From positions 1 to 56,023 of the forward strand of contig JAQVWR010000011.1 of assembly GCA_028709605.1 (NCBI GenBank): DNA of 56,023 bases, in the 5' to 3' direction. A program made the position numbers and the translations under genes. Positions 44,742 to 53,060 of this stretch are shown here, one piece after another. The notes below the pieces were generated by a model. It was not told the origin of the DNA. It did no database searches and saw only the letters and a program-made list of their open reading frames with translations. Origin of the DNA: Proteiniphilum sp. (GTDB lineage Bacteria > Bacteroidota > Bacteroidia > Bacteroidales > Dysgonomonadaceae). Each line of letters begins with the position of its first letter. Positions within the stretch are counted from its first letter, which is position 1.

Positions 44742-44815
44742 AATGATTTGTTTAGAGTGTGACAGTTGTTTATTTTTTCGACCGGTATGCTGACAGGGCG
44801 CCGGGAGCATCCCTG

Positions 44816-45325
44816 CTACGTATCATGCTGTATCGGGTTGCTCCCGGGTGCTTCTAATCTCTTCACCAGGATATGACAGGATTCAACCCGTACAACCTCT
44901 ATTTCCTCGTCTTCATCGATAAATTCTCCGTTGAACGATTTGCCCTCCACTGACACCTCGTTCACCATCACCCTCCCGATCGGGTTCAGGCGGGACAGAG
45001 CGATGCCGGTGTCACCTACGGTGATCTTCATCAGGTCGGAACAATCTACGTGGCTGTCGATGTGGGTTTCCAGGGAGATCTTGCGTAGCGACTTCGATTT
45101 CAGGAGCCAGAAGAACGTTCCTCCCATTGCTGCCGCTGAAGCGGCCAGGGTAATGTTTCCCGCGGTACTCCCGAGAAAGAGAAAGGCATATACGATGCCT
45201 CCGATCAGGCAGACGGCTCCGGCAAAACCGGCGATGCTGATGCCGGGCAGCAGGAAGATCTCCACCAGCATGAAGAAGATGCCCAGCAGGATCAGGGCTA
45301 CAACAATAAGTAGATCGAGCGCCAT
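44816..45325 (-). CDS. NfeD family membrane protein
   Basis: 169 residues. Two to three membrane helices in the first 80 residues ([41 protein letters not shown]), then a C-terminal OB-fold domain from about 95: [28 protein letters not shown]. NfeD proteins sit beside flotillin genes and are thought to help organise or work with FloA. This is the short form without the N-terminal ClpP-like protease domain. It is 18 nt after the TPR/PD40 gene. Confidence 0.9.
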   Translation of the reverse strand: MALDLLIVVALILLGIFFMLVEIFLLPGISIAGFAGAVCLIGGIVYAFLFLGSTAGNITLAASAAAMGGTFFWLLKSKSLRKISLETHIDSHVDCSDLMKITVGDTGIALSRLNPIGRVMVNEVSVEGKSFNGEFIDEDEEIEVVRVESCHILVKRLEAPGSNPIQHDT

Positions 45326-45343
45326 ATCCGGTTGCGTTTTGTT

Positions 45344-46759
45344 TTATTGGTGTCTGATTTCTTCGTTGCGGGCTTCTGCTTTTAGTTGCTCGATCTGTCT
45401 GGTCACTGTTTCTGTTTCCTTTTCCAGTGCCAGGATCGACGAGGTGAGACTGCTGTCGGCCCCGCCATTTTCGGCATACCGATCTCTTTTTGCGGCGAGC
45501 TCCCCGTGCAGCTCCTTCAGTTGCTTTTCCAGTCCCAGTGCCTGTGAGAAGAGTGATCGCGCACGGCTGCTGGCAAAATCGTCCACACGGTGGTATACGG
45601 CATCGTCGCGGATGATGAACTCGAATTCCGCCGCCACTGCTGGCCGTGGAGTGCTCCTTTGTTGCGCGGCTGCACGGAGCGCCGCATAATCGGCTCCCTC
45701 CTTCCAGCTGTCGGCAATGGAGGAGATGCGTGCCCTCCGGTAGATGGATGCCGGGTCGTCACTCTCCACCAGGGCCACCTGCGGATTGGGAAGAAAGGTA
45801 TAGACACAGACGGAATCGGCCGGCTGGAAACGGTCTGAAGCAAACCAGCCGATCCCTTTCTCTTCGTCAATGGCCATCATATAGTCGTTGAAGGGAGAGT
45901 TAAAGGGCATGTTCAGCTGATTGGGCGCCAGATAGGAGTTCGAAGCCAGGTTGTAACGCGTGACGAACAGGTCATAGCCGCCCAGCGACTGGTGACCTGT
46001 GGAGGCAAAGTAGATGGTTAGCCCGTCGTTCATCACGAACGGGTAAGCCTGATCCCCGTCCCGGTTAATCGTTTCCGGCAGTTTTTTCTCATTGCCGAAG
46101 CTGTCGAGCAGTTTGTCCATGGTGAAAAGATCCTCTCCCGATTCATTGTTTCCCTTCGAATAAACGATCTTATCCCCCCGCTCATTGAGGTAGAGGACCT
46201 TGTCGTCTGACAACAGATCGGGGAAGAACTCCCTCACAGGCATCAGCGAACCGGACGAGCGGCTCAGGTGATAGGCCGACAAGAAGGCGGCTTTGGGCAG
46301 TACCAGGCTGTCGATGACCTGCACATCCTCGGTATGAAGAGCCCTTCTTTGTAACTGGCTGGCCTCTTCCCTGAAACGTTCGAGCTTCGCCAGCGCTTCC
46401 TTGTCGCGTCGGTGAGCCTTCTGGTATTTTTCAAACGTTTTTTCCGCCTCCTCAAAGCGATAGAGTTTGCTATAGAGTTCACCCAGGTAGAGGGCAGCTT
46501 CGGGGATCCTGCTCTCTGATGCAAAGGAGAGATGCTTGTGCGCTTCCAGGATCTTTCCGGTTTTCAGTAAACTGACCCCCAGCCATTGATTCACCGATGC
46601 ATCGGTGGGGGTTTCCCGGTATGCCCTCTGAAAAACAGGTAATGCTTCGGCATATCTGCCTTCCAGGTACCAGCTCCTGGCATCATCGAGTGTCTGCCCT
46701 TGCAGGGCAAACAGAGAGACGCTGAGCAGTAGCGTGAATATGATCGGTTTACTTTTCAT
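45344..46759 (-). CDS. TPR plus PD40 beta-propeller envelope protein
   Basis: 471 residues. Signal peptide ending ALQGQ. TPR-like helices from about 22 to 140 (ARSWYLEGRYAEALPVFQRAY, AALYLGELYSKLYRFEEAEKTFEKY), then PD40-type propeller blades (YPFVMNDGLTIYFASTGHQSLGGYDLFVTRYN, GIGWFASDRF) and a C-terminal coiled coil (about 405-465). TPR followed by a PD40 propeller is the start of the type IX secretion protein PorE, but PorE also has a carboxypeptidase-regulatory-like and an OmpA domain, which are absent here. Function is not assigned. A TATCTTTG box lies 20 nt upstream. Confidence 0.75.
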   Translation of the reverse strand: MKSKPIIFTLLLSVSLFALQGQTLDDARSWYLEGRYAEALPVFQRAYRETPTDASVNQWLGVSLLKTGKILEAHKHLSFASESRIPEAALYLGELYSKLYRFEEAEKTFEKYQKAHRRDKEALAKLERFREEASQLQRRALHTEDVQVIDSLVLPKAAFLSAYHLSRSSGSLMPVREFFPDLLSDDKVLYLNERGDKIVYSKGNNESGEDLFTMDKLLDSFGNEKKLPETINRDGDQAYPFVMNDGLTIYFASTGHQSLGGYDLFVTRYNLASNSYLAPNQLNMPFNSPFNDYMMAIDEEKGIGWFASDRFQPADSVCVYTFLPNPQVALVESDDPASIYRRARISSIADSWKEGADYAALRAAAQQRSTPRPAVAAEFEFIIRDDAVYHRVDDFASSRARSLFSQALGLEKQLKELHGELAAKRDRYAENGGADSSLTSSILALEKETETVTRQIEQLKAEARNEEIRHQ

Positions 46760-46778
46760 TTGTCATCTTTTCTGCATT

Positions 46779-46786
46779 CAAAGATA
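46779..46786 (-). promoter_or_regulatory. -7 box (TATCTTTG) of the TPR/PD40-NfeD-floA-udp genes
   Basis: TATCTTTG on the minus strand ends 20 nt before ATG 46759. No -33 element at the right distance was recognised. It would serve the run of same-strand genes down to udp. Confidence 0.45.
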
Positions 46787-46807
46787 AGAAAAATACAAAC
46801 ACCCGCA

Positions 46808-46921
46808 CTATATCGCCTTAATTTCCTTGTCCATTGCCTCCTGTAGAGGGAGGTATCCCTCCTCTGCTGCAAGGCGACGTCTCCTTTTCCGGCATGGCTG
46901 ATTCCCATCATTGTCACTCAT
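46808..46921 (-). CDS. candidate small basic protein, 37 residues
   Basis: ATG at 46921 begins a 37-codon frame with a cluster of five basic residues (RKRRRR) followed by an acidic helix-like half. A TACATTTG box at 46941-46948 sits 20 nt upstream, a spacing like that of nearby real genes. No family is recognised and the frame is short, so chance is possible. It is divergent from guaA. Confidence 0.25.
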   Translation of the reverse strand: MSDNDGNQPCRKRRRRLAAEEGYLPLQEAMDKEIKAI

Positions 46922-46940
46922 GAATAAAGAATAGATGATA

Positions 46941-46948
46941 CAAATGTA
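46941..46948 (-). promoter_or_regulatory. -7 box (TACATTTG), divergent from guaA
   Basis: Matches TAnnTTTG on the minus strand. It could drive the small frame at 46808-46921 or add to transcription of the TPR/PD40 gene. Confidence 0.35.
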
Positions 46949-46971
46949 CGGGATTATTTTTTTACTTTTTG

Positions 46972-46979
46972 TATCTTTG
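46972..46979 (+). promoter_or_regulatory. -7 box (TATCTTTG) of guaA
   Basis: TATCTTTG lies 61 nt before the guaA ATG at 47041. The preceding sequence is a run of T and A without a clear TTTG at 20 nt. Confidence 0.5.
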
Positions 46980-47040
46980 TCCCCTGAAAACTTCATCTTA
47001 TTGTATCGACGTTCACTGTTACGTCCCAACAACTAACCCT

Positions 47041-48561
47041 ATGCACGATAAAATCATTATTCTCGATTTCGGTTCACAGACCACCCAGCTGATCGGTCGC
47101 CGTGTCAGGGAACTGCACACCTATTGTGAGATCCTGCCCTATAACAAGTTTCCCGTCGCGGATAAATCGGTGAAAGGGGTGATCCTCTCGGGGAGTCCCT
47201 TTTCCGTGAACGATGCGCATGCGTTCAAAACAGACCTGAATGCCATCAGGGGACATTACCCCGTGCTGGGGATCTGCTACGGCGCACAGCTGATGGCTTC
47301 CGCCTCGGGCGGGGAAGTGGGAAACCACGGCTCACGCGAATATGGCCGTGCACAGCTGAACGTACTGGAGAGCAGCGATCCGTTGTTGGAAAACATGGAG
47401 CGGAGCAGCCAGGTGTGGATGTCACACGGGGATACCATTGTCCGTGTTCCCGACAAATTTCGGGTGATCGCTTCCACCGACGATGTGGCGATGGCTGCCT
47501 ACCGGATTGAAGGAGAGCAGAGCTGGGGCGTACAGTTCCATCCCGAGGTGTTTCATACGGAACAGGGCACGAAGCTGCTCGACAATTTCCTCTCCATCTG
47601 TGGGGTAAGCAAGGACTGGACGCCGGCATCCTTCATTGAAGCGACCGTGCAGGAGCTGCAGGAGCAGCTGGGAAACGACAAGGTGATCCTGGCTCTCTCC
47701 GGAGGGGTGGACTCCTCGGTGACCGCCGTGCTGCTCCACAAAGCCATTGGCCGCAACCTTACCTGTATCTTTGTGGACCACGGATTGTTGCGTAAAAACG
47801 AGTTTGAGACCGTACTGGAGAATTATGAACACCTGGGGCTGAATGTGATTGGCGTGGATGCAAAGCAACATTTCTATCAGGCACTGGAGGGGGTGACCGA
47901 TCCGGAGCAGAAACGCAAGATCATCGGTAAGGGGTTTATCGATATTTTCGACCGGGAAGCGCATAAACTGCACGATGTCAAATGGCTGGCACAGGGTACC
48001 ATCTATCCCGATATCATTGAGTCGCTCTCCATCACCGGCGTCACCATCAAGAGCCACCACAACGTGGGTGGTCTTCCGGAGAAGATGAACCTCAAGCTGT
48101 GCGAGCCGCTGAAGCTGCTCTTCAAGGATGAGGTGCGCCGCATCGGTTTGGAGCTGGGCATGCAGTCCCACCTGCTCCATCGTCATCCTTTTCCCGGCCC
48201 GGGACTGGGTATCCGCATCCTGGGGGCGATCACGCCCGAGAAGGTGCGGATGGCACAGGAGGCGGATGACATCTTCATCTCCAATCTGCGGAGTGCCGGT
48301 CTTTACGACAAGGTGTGGCAGGCCGGTGCCATCCTGCTGCCGGTACAGTCGGTGGGGGTGATGGGCGATGAACGTACCTACGAGAACACGGTCGCGCTCA
48401 GATCGGTCACCTCGACCGATGCCATGACGGCCGACTGGGCACATCTGCCCTATTCGTTCCTGGCGAAGGTGTCGAACGAGATCATCAACAAAGTGAAAGG
48501 GGTGAACCGGGTGGTCTATGATATCTCCTCCAAGCCGCCTGCCACGATCGAGTGGGAGTGA
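47041..48561 (+). CDS. guaA: GMP synthase (glutamine-hydrolysing)
   Basis: 506 residues from ATG 47041; the open frame upstream is non-homologous. N-terminal glutamine amidotransferase domain: [18 protein letters not shown], nucleophile Cys79 in GICYGAQ, and VQFHPEVFH with the His/Glu of the triad. The ATP-pyrophosphatase domain has the P-loop [15 protein letters not shown]. The C-terminal dimerisation domain has [16 protein letters not shown], and the protein ends [17 protein letters not shown]. It converts XMP to GMP. It is convergent with the pgpH-like gene, 15 nt apart. Confidence 0.97.
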   Translation: MHDKIIILDFGSQTTQLIGRRVRELHTYCEILPYNKFPVADKSVKGVILSGSPFSVNDAHAFKTDLNAIRGHYPVLGICYGAQLMASASGGEVGNHGSREYGRAQLNVLESSDPLLENMERSSQVWMSHGDTIVRVPDKFRVIASTDDVAMAAYRIEGEQSWGVQFHPEVFHTEQGTKLLDNFLSICGVSKDWTPASFIEATVQELQEQLGNDKVILALSGGVDSSVTAVLLHKAIGRNLTCIFVDHGLLRKNEFETVLENYEHLGLNVIGVDAKQHFYQALEGVTDPEQKRKIIGKGFIDIFDREAHKLHDVKWLAQGTIYPDIIESLSITGVTIKSHHNVGGLPEKMNLKLCEPLKLLFKDEVRRIGLELGMQSHLLHRHPFPGPGLGIRILGAITPEKVRMAQEADDIFISNLRSAGLYDKVWQAGAILLPVQSVGVMGDERTYENTVALRSVTSTDAMTADWAHLPYSFLAKVSNEIINKVKGVNRVVYDISSKPPATIEWE

Positions 48562-48576
48562 TCCCTGTCCTATTGC

Positions 48577-50700
48577 TCAGATCAGATTTTTCTCTTCCTC
48601 ATCGGGGCTATGCTGCGGCCTGTCATGTTGCTGTCCCGGCTGTTTCAGCTCGGGGTAGGCAATGCGGGAATGGTACATGGTCTGTAATTTCTCCACGAAG
48701 ACATCTTTCACCGTTTGGATATCCCTGAAGGTGATGGGGGCCAGCTTGAAATAACCTTCATACAACTGTGCGTCGATGATCTTGTCCACCAGGGTGCGGA
48801 TCGATTCTTCCGTGTATTCCGGCAGGCTGCGGGAGGAGGCTTCTACCGCATCGGCCATCATCATGATGGCTTCCTCCTTCGTGAAAGGGTTGGGCCCGGG
48901 ATAGCGGAAATCGGCCTCGTTGACCTCCTTGCCGGGGTTGGCATTCTTCCAGGAGATGTAGAAATATTTCGGCATGCTGGTGCCGTGGTGCGTCACGATG
49001 AAGTCGACGATCTGCTGGGGGATGTTGTACTTCTGCGCGATCTTCACCCCATCTTTCACATGGTTGATGATGATGCGGGCACTCTCTTCAAAGGGGAGCC
49101 CCGCATGTGGGTTCATGCCCGGTGTCTGGTTCTCGGTAAAGAAGGCGGGGTTTACCATCTTGCCGATGTCGTGGTAGAGTGCTCCGGTGCGGATCAGCGA
49201 GGCATTGGCACCCAGTTTCGCGGCGGCAGCCATTCCCAGGTTGGATACCTGCAGCGAATGCTGGAACGTACCGGGTGCCTTTTCCGACAGTTCATTCAAC
49301 AGGGGTTTGTTGATGTTGGAGAGCTCCACCAGTGAGACACCGGAGATAAAGCCAAACGACTGTTCCACCAGATAGACCAGCGTGTAGGAGAACATGATAA
49401 AGATGAAGTTGATCAGGAAATAGATCAGCATCACCCAGTTGGTCTCTTTCATGCTCCCTTCCTGATAGAGGGTGAGTCCCAGGTATACCAGGATGTAGGT
49501 GAGCAGGATAAAGAAGGAGCTCCTGATCAGCTGCGACCGTTCCGACAACTCTTTTAACATGAAGATGGAAGCCATGGCCACCGATATCTGCATCACGATG
49601 AATTCAAAAGGGAAAGGAACCATCAGTGAGCTGAGAATGATGGTGATCAGACTGGCGAAGAGTGCCGTACGCGAATCGATAAAAGTACGGATCAGGATGG
49701 TCACGATCGCATAGGGGAGAATATAGACGCTGAAGAGCTCAAAGCGGACCGTGACAGCCGTCAGCACCAGGAAGATCACGATCAGCAGCAGCATGAACAG
49801 CACATGCTTGCGGTTGCGGTATTCGTTGGGACGGAAAAAGAGCAGGTACATATAAAACGAACCGAACATCAGCACGATCAGCATCAGCTGCCCCAGAATC
49901 ATCCAGCTGTTCTTGCCGTCGCTGCCGCTGCGCTCTTCGGTCACCCGTTTCAGGGAAGAGAGAATGTTATACGTACGGGCGTCCACGATCTCCCCCTGGT
50001 CAATGATCCGTTGTCCCTGCTGCACCATACCGTGACTGATATCTACCTGTTGGATGAACTCGTTTTGTGCTTTTTCCGATGTCGCGGCATCATAGATAAT
50101 GTTCTCACGGATATAGTCGTTGACGTCGGCCGCCTTCAGCAAATTGACATCCATCTTCTTTGGTGCTTCGTCAAGGAGCTTCTCATAGGCAGTGCGGATG
50201 GTGTAAAATGATCCGATCTTCTTTGAAGCAGCCACATTCCTCTCTTTGATGCGCAGTCCGCCCGTTCTGGAGGCGCTGATGCGGTCATAATCCTCCGAAC
50301 GCATGATGCCGTGGTTATATACTTCCTGCAGCTTGTTGCGGATATAGAGTTTATAGTCGGGCGGTAGCTCCGACAATTTTTTTTTCAGGTTCACATCGGC
50401 ATCGAAGTCGGCCAGGGCATTTTTCTGTATCTCCTCATCGATCTCAAAATAGGGTTCATAAAATTCCAGTATGCTGTCTTGCTCGGCCTGAAGCTGCTCT
50501 GCCGGCTTGTAGACGGGAAAATCGAAGGGAGCGGTCAGCAGCCCGTATTGCCAGGGCCTTCCTTCGTTGAAGGAATATTTGAAACTTCCCTGACGGGGAA
50601 AGAGGTAGGTGATGAGCAGCACCGCGGCGATAAAGACCAGAGGGATAAATACCCGGGTGCGGATCCTGATTTTTTTTTGTTTCGAAGGGGTTGCGTTCAT
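48577..50700 (-). CDS. pgpH: PgpH-like 7TM-HD phosphodiesterase (probable c-di-AMP hydrolase)
   Basis: 707 residues from ATG 50700. One N-terminal membrane helix (about 15-35), a large extracytoplasmic 7TMR-HDED domain (about 50-270), seven membrane helices (about 275-455), then a cytoplasmic HD domain with ALYHDIGKM (His-Asp at 510-511), INHVKDGVKIA and FIVTHHGTS. In Listeria and other bacteria PgpH degrades c-di-AMP. It may respond to an outside signal through the HDED domain. Its first codons and upstream region are duplicated downstream of the first Stealth gene (see 51870-51928). Confidence 0.9.
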   Translation of the reverse strand: MNATPSKQKKIRIRTRVFIPLVFIAAVLLITYLFPRQGSFKYSFNEGRPWQYGLLTAPFDFPVYKPAEQLQAEQDSILEFYEPYFEIDEEIQKNALADFDADVNLKKKLSELPPDYKLYIRNKLQEVYNHGIMRSEDYDRISASRTGGLRIKERNVAASKKIGSFYTIRTAYEKLLDEAPKKMDVNLLKAADVNDYIRENIIYDAATSEKAQNEFIQQVDISHGMVQQGQRIIDQGEIVDARTYNILSSLKRVTEERSGSDGKNSWMILGQLMLIVLMFGSFYMYLLFFRPNEYRNRKHVLFMLLLIVIFLVLTAVTVRFELFSVYILPYAIVTILIRTFIDSRTALFASLITIILSSLMVPFPFEFIVMQISVAMASIFMLKELSERSQLIRSSFFILLTYILVYLGLTLYQEGSMKETNWVMLIYFLINFIFIMFSYTLVYLVEQSFGFISGVSLVELSNINKPLLNELSEKAPGTFQHSLQVSNLGMAAAAKLGANASLIRTGALYHDIGKMVNPAFFTENQTPGMNPHAGLPFEESARIIINHVKDGVKIAQKYNIPQQIVDFIVTHHGTSMPKYFYISWKNANPGKEVNEADFRYPGPNPFTKEEAIMMMADAVEASSRSLPEYTEESIRTLVDKIIDAQLYEGYFKLAPITFRDIQTVKDVFVEKLQTMYHSRIAYPELKQPGQQHDRPQHSPDEEEKNLI

Positions 50701-50736
50701 ATCACAACAGATAGATGTCATTCAATCTATATTGAA

Positions 50737-50744
50737 CAAATGAA
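50737..50744 (-). promoter_or_regulatory. possible -7 box (TTCATTTG) of pgpH
   Basis: TTCATTTG differs from TAnnTTTG at one base and lies 36 nt before the pgpH ATG. The same box is kept in the duplicated copy at 51921-51928. Confidence 0.3.
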
Positions 50745-50826
50745 CGGATGAAAAGTTTTTTGAAAGATTGTTTCTCTCTTGTACGTCATTCTATTATTAT
50801 TTTTTTAAAAGCTCAAATTATTGAAT

Positions 50827-50834
50827 TACTTTTG
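50827..50834 (+). promoter_or_regulatory. -7 box (TACTTTTG) of the first Stealth gene
   Basis: TACTTTTG lies 59 nt before ATG 50894. The box is identical in the duplicate (52012-52019), 59 nt before the second start. No good -33 element. Confidence 0.5.
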
Positions 50835-50893
50835 CACGGCCGGAAAAGAGGCTCACAACGGGCTGGTATCCGGCCAAAACACAATTTTGTAAT

Positions 50894-51853
50894 ATGAAAG
50901 GCAGGATTCTTCCGTATGATATTGATCTGATCTATCTTTGGGTTGACGGAAACGATCCGAAATGGATCGAAAAAAAACATCAAATCACGGGAAGCTTTTC
51001 TGATAATTCAGAGGTAAATAACAAAGGACGTTATATCAGCAATGATGAACTCAGGTACTCGTTGCGTTCTGTTGAAAAGTATGTACCATGGGTCAGAAAA
51101 ATATTTATTGTCACTGATGAGCAGTATCCCGAATGGCTGAAAAGAGATCATCCGAAGATTCAGGTGGTGGATCATAAGGAGATTCTCCCTGAGGAGGCCC
51201 GACCTTGTTTTAATTCCAGTGTGATTGAGTATTTTATTTATAAGATACCGGGACTGGCAGAGCGTTTTCTTTTTGCCAATGACGACATGTTCTTCAACAA
51301 GCCTCTTTCGCCGGATTATTTTTTTGGGGAACAGGGATTACCCTATATACGGCTAAAAAAGAAACTGCTGGGGAGGTGGCATTATTGTCTGAAGCGTATC
51401 GTTCGCAAAAGGCTGGGACAGTATATCACCATGGTACTGGAGGGAGCTGCTTCGGTAGAAAAGAAATTTGGTGTTTTCTACTCCGGGATCCCGCATCATA
51501 ACGTGGATGCCTATGTGCGTGACGATTACGGGGATGCGGTGGAGCAGGTGTTTGCACTGCAGGTCCGGCAATCACTTCAGAGCCACCTCAGGAAGTATGG
51601 AGATCTGCATCGTTCGGCATTTGCCTATTACGTGCTGGCGGTAGGCAAGGCCATACCCAAATATGTGGGGAAGCATGAATCCATGCGGATGAATATCTAC
51701 AGGCGGAAATTTATGAAGCGGTTGAGGAGATACGACCCGGATCTTTTCTGTCTCAATGACAGCCAGCGTGTGAGCGATGAGGATCGTTTAGGTGTAAAAC
51801 CATTTCTGGAAGAGCTTTTCCCTGATCCGTCTCCTTTCGAGAAGGCGATCTGA
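50894..51853 (+). CDS. Stealth-family protein (hexose-1-phosphate transferase-like), tandem copy 1
   Basis: 319 residues, no signal peptide. The conserved Stealth regions are visible in order: CR1 IDLIYLWVDGNDPKW (about 9-23), CR2 SNDELRYSLRSVEKYVPWVRKIFIVTD (about 50-77) with ANDDMFFNKPLSPDYFF (about 130-147), CR3 IPHHNVDAYV (about 198-207), and CR4 LFCLNDSQRVSDED near the C-terminus. Stealth proteins include capsule polysaccharide polymerases that transfer hexose-1-phosphate in pathogens such as Neisseria, and relatives of GlcNAc-phosphotransferase. The exact donor and acceptor here are unknown. No other glycan-assembly genes flank it. Confidence 0.85.
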   Translation: MKGRILPYDIDLIYLWVDGNDPKWIEKKHQITGSFSDNSEVNNKGRYISNDELRYSLRSVEKYVPWVRKIFIVTDEQYPEWLKRDHPKIQVVDHKEILPEEARPCFNSSVIEYFIYKIPGLAERFLFANDDMFFNKPLSPDYFFGEQGLPYIRLKKKLLGRWHYCLKRIVRKRLGQYITMVLEGAASVEKKFGVFYSGIPHHNVDAYVRDDYGDAVEQVFALQVRQSLQSHLRKYGDLHRSAFAYYVLAVGKAIPKYVGKHESMRMNIYRRKFMKRLRRYDPDLFCLNDSQRVSDEDRLGVKPFLEELFPDPSPFEKAI

Positions 51854-51881
51854 CGCCGATCGCGTTACCGGTTGCGTTCAT
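51756..51881 (-). pseudogene. orphan pgpH start fragment
   Basis: On the minus strand ATG 51881 reads the first four pgpH codons (MNAT) and then runs into sequence antisense to the end of Stealth copy 1, stopping after about 41 codons. It is a by-product of the duplication. The copied pgpH promoter region (51921-51928) lies 40 nt upstream and could still be transcribed. No function is expected of the peptide. Confidence 0.6.
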
Positions 51882-52011
51882 ATCGCAGCAGATAGATGTC
51901 ATGCAATCGGTGTGCAGCAGCAAATGAACGGATGAAAAGTTGGTTGAAAAGGTTGTTTCTCTTGTGCGTCATTCCGTTGTTAACTTTTTTTAGAAATTCA
52001 AATTATTGCAT

Positions 52012-52019
52012 TACTTTTG
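52012..52019 (+). promoter_or_regulatory. -7 box (TACTTTTG) of the second Stealth gene
   Basis: Identical to the box of copy 1 and at the same distance from the ATG (52079). The leader sequence GCTCACAACGGGCTG is also kept in both copies. Confidence 0.5.
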
Positions 52020-52078
52020 TGCGGAGGGGAGAGAAGCTCACAACGGGCTGCTATCCGGCTAAACTATAATTTTTCAAT

Positions 52079-53041
52079 ATGCAAGGAAGGATTTCACCGG
52101 ATGATATTGATCTGGTCTATCTTTGGGTTGACGGAAGCGATCCGAAATGGATCGAAAAAAAACATCGAATCACGGGAAATTTTTTTGATGATTCAGAAGT
52201 AAATAACAAAGGACGTTATGTGAACAATGATGAACTCAGGTACTCGTTGCGTTCTGTTGAAAAGTATGTACCATGGGTCAGAAAAATATTTATTGTCACT
52301 GACGATCAGTATCCCGAATGGCTGAAAAGAGATCATCCGAAGATTCAGGTGGTGGATCATAAGGAGATCTTGCCCGAAGAAGCTCTTCCCTGTTTTAACT
52401 CCAGTGTGATAGAGTATTTTCTTTATCGGATCCCTGATCTTGCAGACCGCTTTCTCTTTGCCAATGATGACATGTTCTTCAACAAGCCATTGACCCCTTC
52501 TTATTTTTTTGATGACCTGGGTTTGCCATATGTCCGGCTGAAGAAGCAAACCTTTGGGAAATGGCACTATCGGTTAAAAAAGCTTATCACAAAGCGATTG
52601 GGTCAGTATATCTCGAAGGTGATTGAGGGAGCCTCTCTTGTCGAAAAAAAATTCGGGAGCTATTATTCTGCTATTCCGCATCATAATGTAGATGCATATG
52701 TAACGGCTGATTACGGATATGCGGTGGAGCAAATCTTTCAGGGCCCCATCCGACAGTCACTGAAAAGTCATATCCGCCAGTATGGTGATATGCACCGTTC
52801 TGCATTTGGATATTATGTCCTGGCGGTGGGTAAGGGACATCTGAAATTGGTCGGCAGAAAGGAGTCGTTGCGGTTGAATATCTACAAGCGGAAATTGATG
52901 AAGCGGTTGAGGAGGTACGACCCTCCTCTTTTCTGTCTCAATGACAGCCAGCGGGTGAGCGATGCGGACCGTGCGACGGTAAAACCTTTTCTGGAAGAGC
53001 TCTTTCCTCAAAGATCCTCTTTTGAACTTTCGGGAAAATAA
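52079..53041 (+). CDS. Stealth-family protein (hexose-1-phosphate transferase-like), tandem copy 2
   Basis: 320 residues, collinear with copy 1. CR1 IDLVYLWVDGSDPKW, CR2 NNDELRYSLRSVEKYVPWVRKIFIVTD, ANDDMFFNKPLTPSYFF, CR3 IPHHNVDAYV and the C-terminal LFCLNDSQRVSDAD are all intact, so both copies are probably active. The first third is almost identical to copy 1 at DNA level. The rest differs at many synonymous and amino-acid positions, especially around residues 140-170 and 215-260. Differing acceptor or donor use after duplication is possible. It converges with the third Stealth gene, 19 nt apart. Confidence 0.85.
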   Translation: MQGRISPDDIDLVYLWVDGSDPKWIEKKHRITGNFFDDSEVNNKGRYVNNDELRYSLRSVEKYVPWVRKIFIVTDDQYPEWLKRDHPKIQVVDHKEILPEEALPCFNSSVIEYFLYRIPDLADRFLFANDDMFFNKPLTPSYFFDDLGLPYVRLKKQTFGKWHYRLKKLITKRLGQYISKVIEGASLVEKKFGSYYSAIPHHNVDAYVTADYGYAVEQIFQGPIRQSLKSHIRQYGDMHRSAFGYYVLAVGKGHLKLVGRKESLRLNIYKRKLMKRLRRYDPPLFCLNDSQRVSDADRATVKPFLEELFPQRSSFELSGK

Positions 53042-53060
53042 ATTCCTTTTTGTTCGCCTG

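Larger units (their letters stand above)
50689..51869 (+). repeat. segmental duplication, copy 1 (1.18 kb)
   Basis: From GGTTGCGTTCAT (the first codons of pgpH, read on the other strand) through the intergenic region and the first Stealth gene. Copy 2 follows directly at 51870. The coding parts are offset by 1185 nt and the left edges by 1181 nt. Similarity starts abruptly at the pgpH codons. Confidence 0.85.
51870..53041 (+). repeat. segmental duplication, copy 2
   Basis: Begins GGTTGCGTTCATATC, the same sequence as at 50689, and ends at the stop of the second Stealth gene. No likeness remains after that stop. The copied start of pgpH is cut after four codons by the junction. Confidence 0.85.
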
